A DNA stretch of 5,665 nucleotides. Origin: Thermomicrobiaceae bacterium (GTDB lineage Bacteria > Chloroflexota > Chloroflexia > Thermomicrobiales > Thermomicrobiaceae). This document shows positions 5,306 to 5,665 of this stretch, one piece after another. The notes under the pieces were generated by a model that was given only the letters and a program-made list of their open reading frames with translations, ran no database searches and was not told the origin of the DNA. The stretch's first letter is position 1; each line of letters opens with the position of its first letter. Location of the stretch: assembly GCA_007123655.1 (NCBI GenBank), contig SKKR01000271.1, positions 1-5,665 of the forward strand, in the 5' to 3' direction. The position numbers and the translations under genes are program-made.

Positions 5306-5665
5306 ATGGCAGGCACGTACCCGGACTCCCACAAGAGATCGCTTGCGACTGGGGGTCAGCAGAACTCCGGACGAATTCGTACCGTGCGCGGGGCGGCGTT
5401 AAACCCTGTCAGCTGGTTGTTTGTCGCGGTGACGCTTGTGCTCATCGGTGTTCTCGCGTACTACCTGACGCTCACCGCTAGACCAGAGATATCCGGCCTG
5501 ACCCCGGAACCAAACTCGGTTCAGTCTCCGGGTGTCGTCGACCTCGAAGCCGTCGTTACCTCGCAGCGTGACATCGAAGAGGCGGTCTTCAGCATCGATG
5601 GCATGGAGGTTTCTCCCGAAATACACGGAAACGACGATGACAACACCTGGCGCATCTCCTACTCC
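5306..5665 (+). CDS. Membrane-anchored protein with Ig-like extracytoplasmic domain, N-terminal part; 3' end outside window
   Basis: An open frame of 120 codons runs from the ATG at 5306 to the window edge without a stop. It is the only canonical start in its frame, which is closed by a TGA at 5177. Residues 1-34 are hydrophilic and basic (K10, R11, R23, R25, R28). They are followed by one transmembrane helix (about 36-56, SWLFVAVTLVLIGVLAYYLTL without charges), so by the positive-inside rule the C-terminal part should be outside. After a Pro/Ser spacer, VVDLEAVVTSQRDIEEAVFSIDG and DDNTWRISYS (about 77-120) show the alternating strand pattern and V-F-x-I-DG element seen in bacterial Ig-like domains of the Big_7 kind. 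Such domains usually help surface proteins bind or space out a further domain, which here lies beyond the window. Transcribed divergently from the lipoprotein gene. The start lacks a good Shine-Dalgarno. Coding status is well supported; the function is not known. Confidence 0.78.
   Translation, partial: MAGTYPDSHKRSLATGGQQNSGRIRTVRGAALNPVSWLFVAVTLVLIGVLAYYLTLTARPEISGLTPEPNSVQSPGVVDLEAVVTSQRDIEEAVFSIDGMEVSPEIHGNDDDNTWRISYS

Noticed and set aside
5399..5626. Minus-strand 75-codon frame near the right edge
   Set aside because: It lies opposite the membrane protein frame, which has a clear transmembrane helix and Ig-like pattern. The minus-strand product shows no motif.
1..5665. Search for CRISPR arrays, insertion sequences, toxin-antitoxin or other defence genes
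   Set aside because: No spaced direct repeats, transposase motifs, terminal inverted repeats flanked by target duplications, or defence-family motifs were found; nearly all of the window is accounted for by the six genes.

Overview
This GC-rich bacterial window is chromosomal and carries mostly housekeeping genes. It holds six protein-coding genes, two of them cut by the window edges. I see no RNA gene, mobile element or CRISPR array, and no sign of a defence system or other plainly novel multi-gene system. The organism is not stated. The Thr-Pro-repeat linker behind a lipobox, the membrane-anchored Ig-like protein and the GC-rich genes suggest a Chloroflexota-like bacterium. That is only an inference from style, and other GC-rich phyla are possible.

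Layout: bases 2-400 (+) are the 3' end of aroA (EPSP synthase). It meets a four-gene minus-strand run tail to tail. In transcription order that run is an extracytoplasmic family 5 (oligopeptide/dipeptide-type) substrate-binding lipoprotein (5073-3307), a tandem-GNAT acetyltransferase (3322-2378), chorismate synthase aroC (2360-1263) and a class I SAM-dependent methyltransferase (1266-397). The junctions are very tight: a 16-bp overlap (or a 4-bp GTGA overlap if the GTG start is used), a 17-bp gap with a strong Shine-Dalgarno, and a 4-bp ATGA overlap. This looks like one transcription unit with translational coupling. aroA and the methyltransferase share a TTAA at their stop codons, so no intergenic terminator can fit between them.

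A divergent intergenic region (5074-5305) lies upstream of the lipoprotein gene. It contains a good -10-like TACAAT placed so that transcription could begin at or next to the ATG (a leaderless mRNA), and several inverted repeats. On its other side a plus-strand gene starts at 5306 and runs off the window. It encodes a membrane protein with a short basic cytoplasmic tail, one transmembrane helix and the beginning of an Ig-like exported domain.

Functionally, aroA and aroC catalyse the last two steps of the shikimate pathway to chorismate (steps 6 and 7). The lipoprotein, acetyltransferase and methyltransferase have no established link to that pathway. Their exact substrates cannot be read from sequence, so their co-transcription with aroC is the main open question here.
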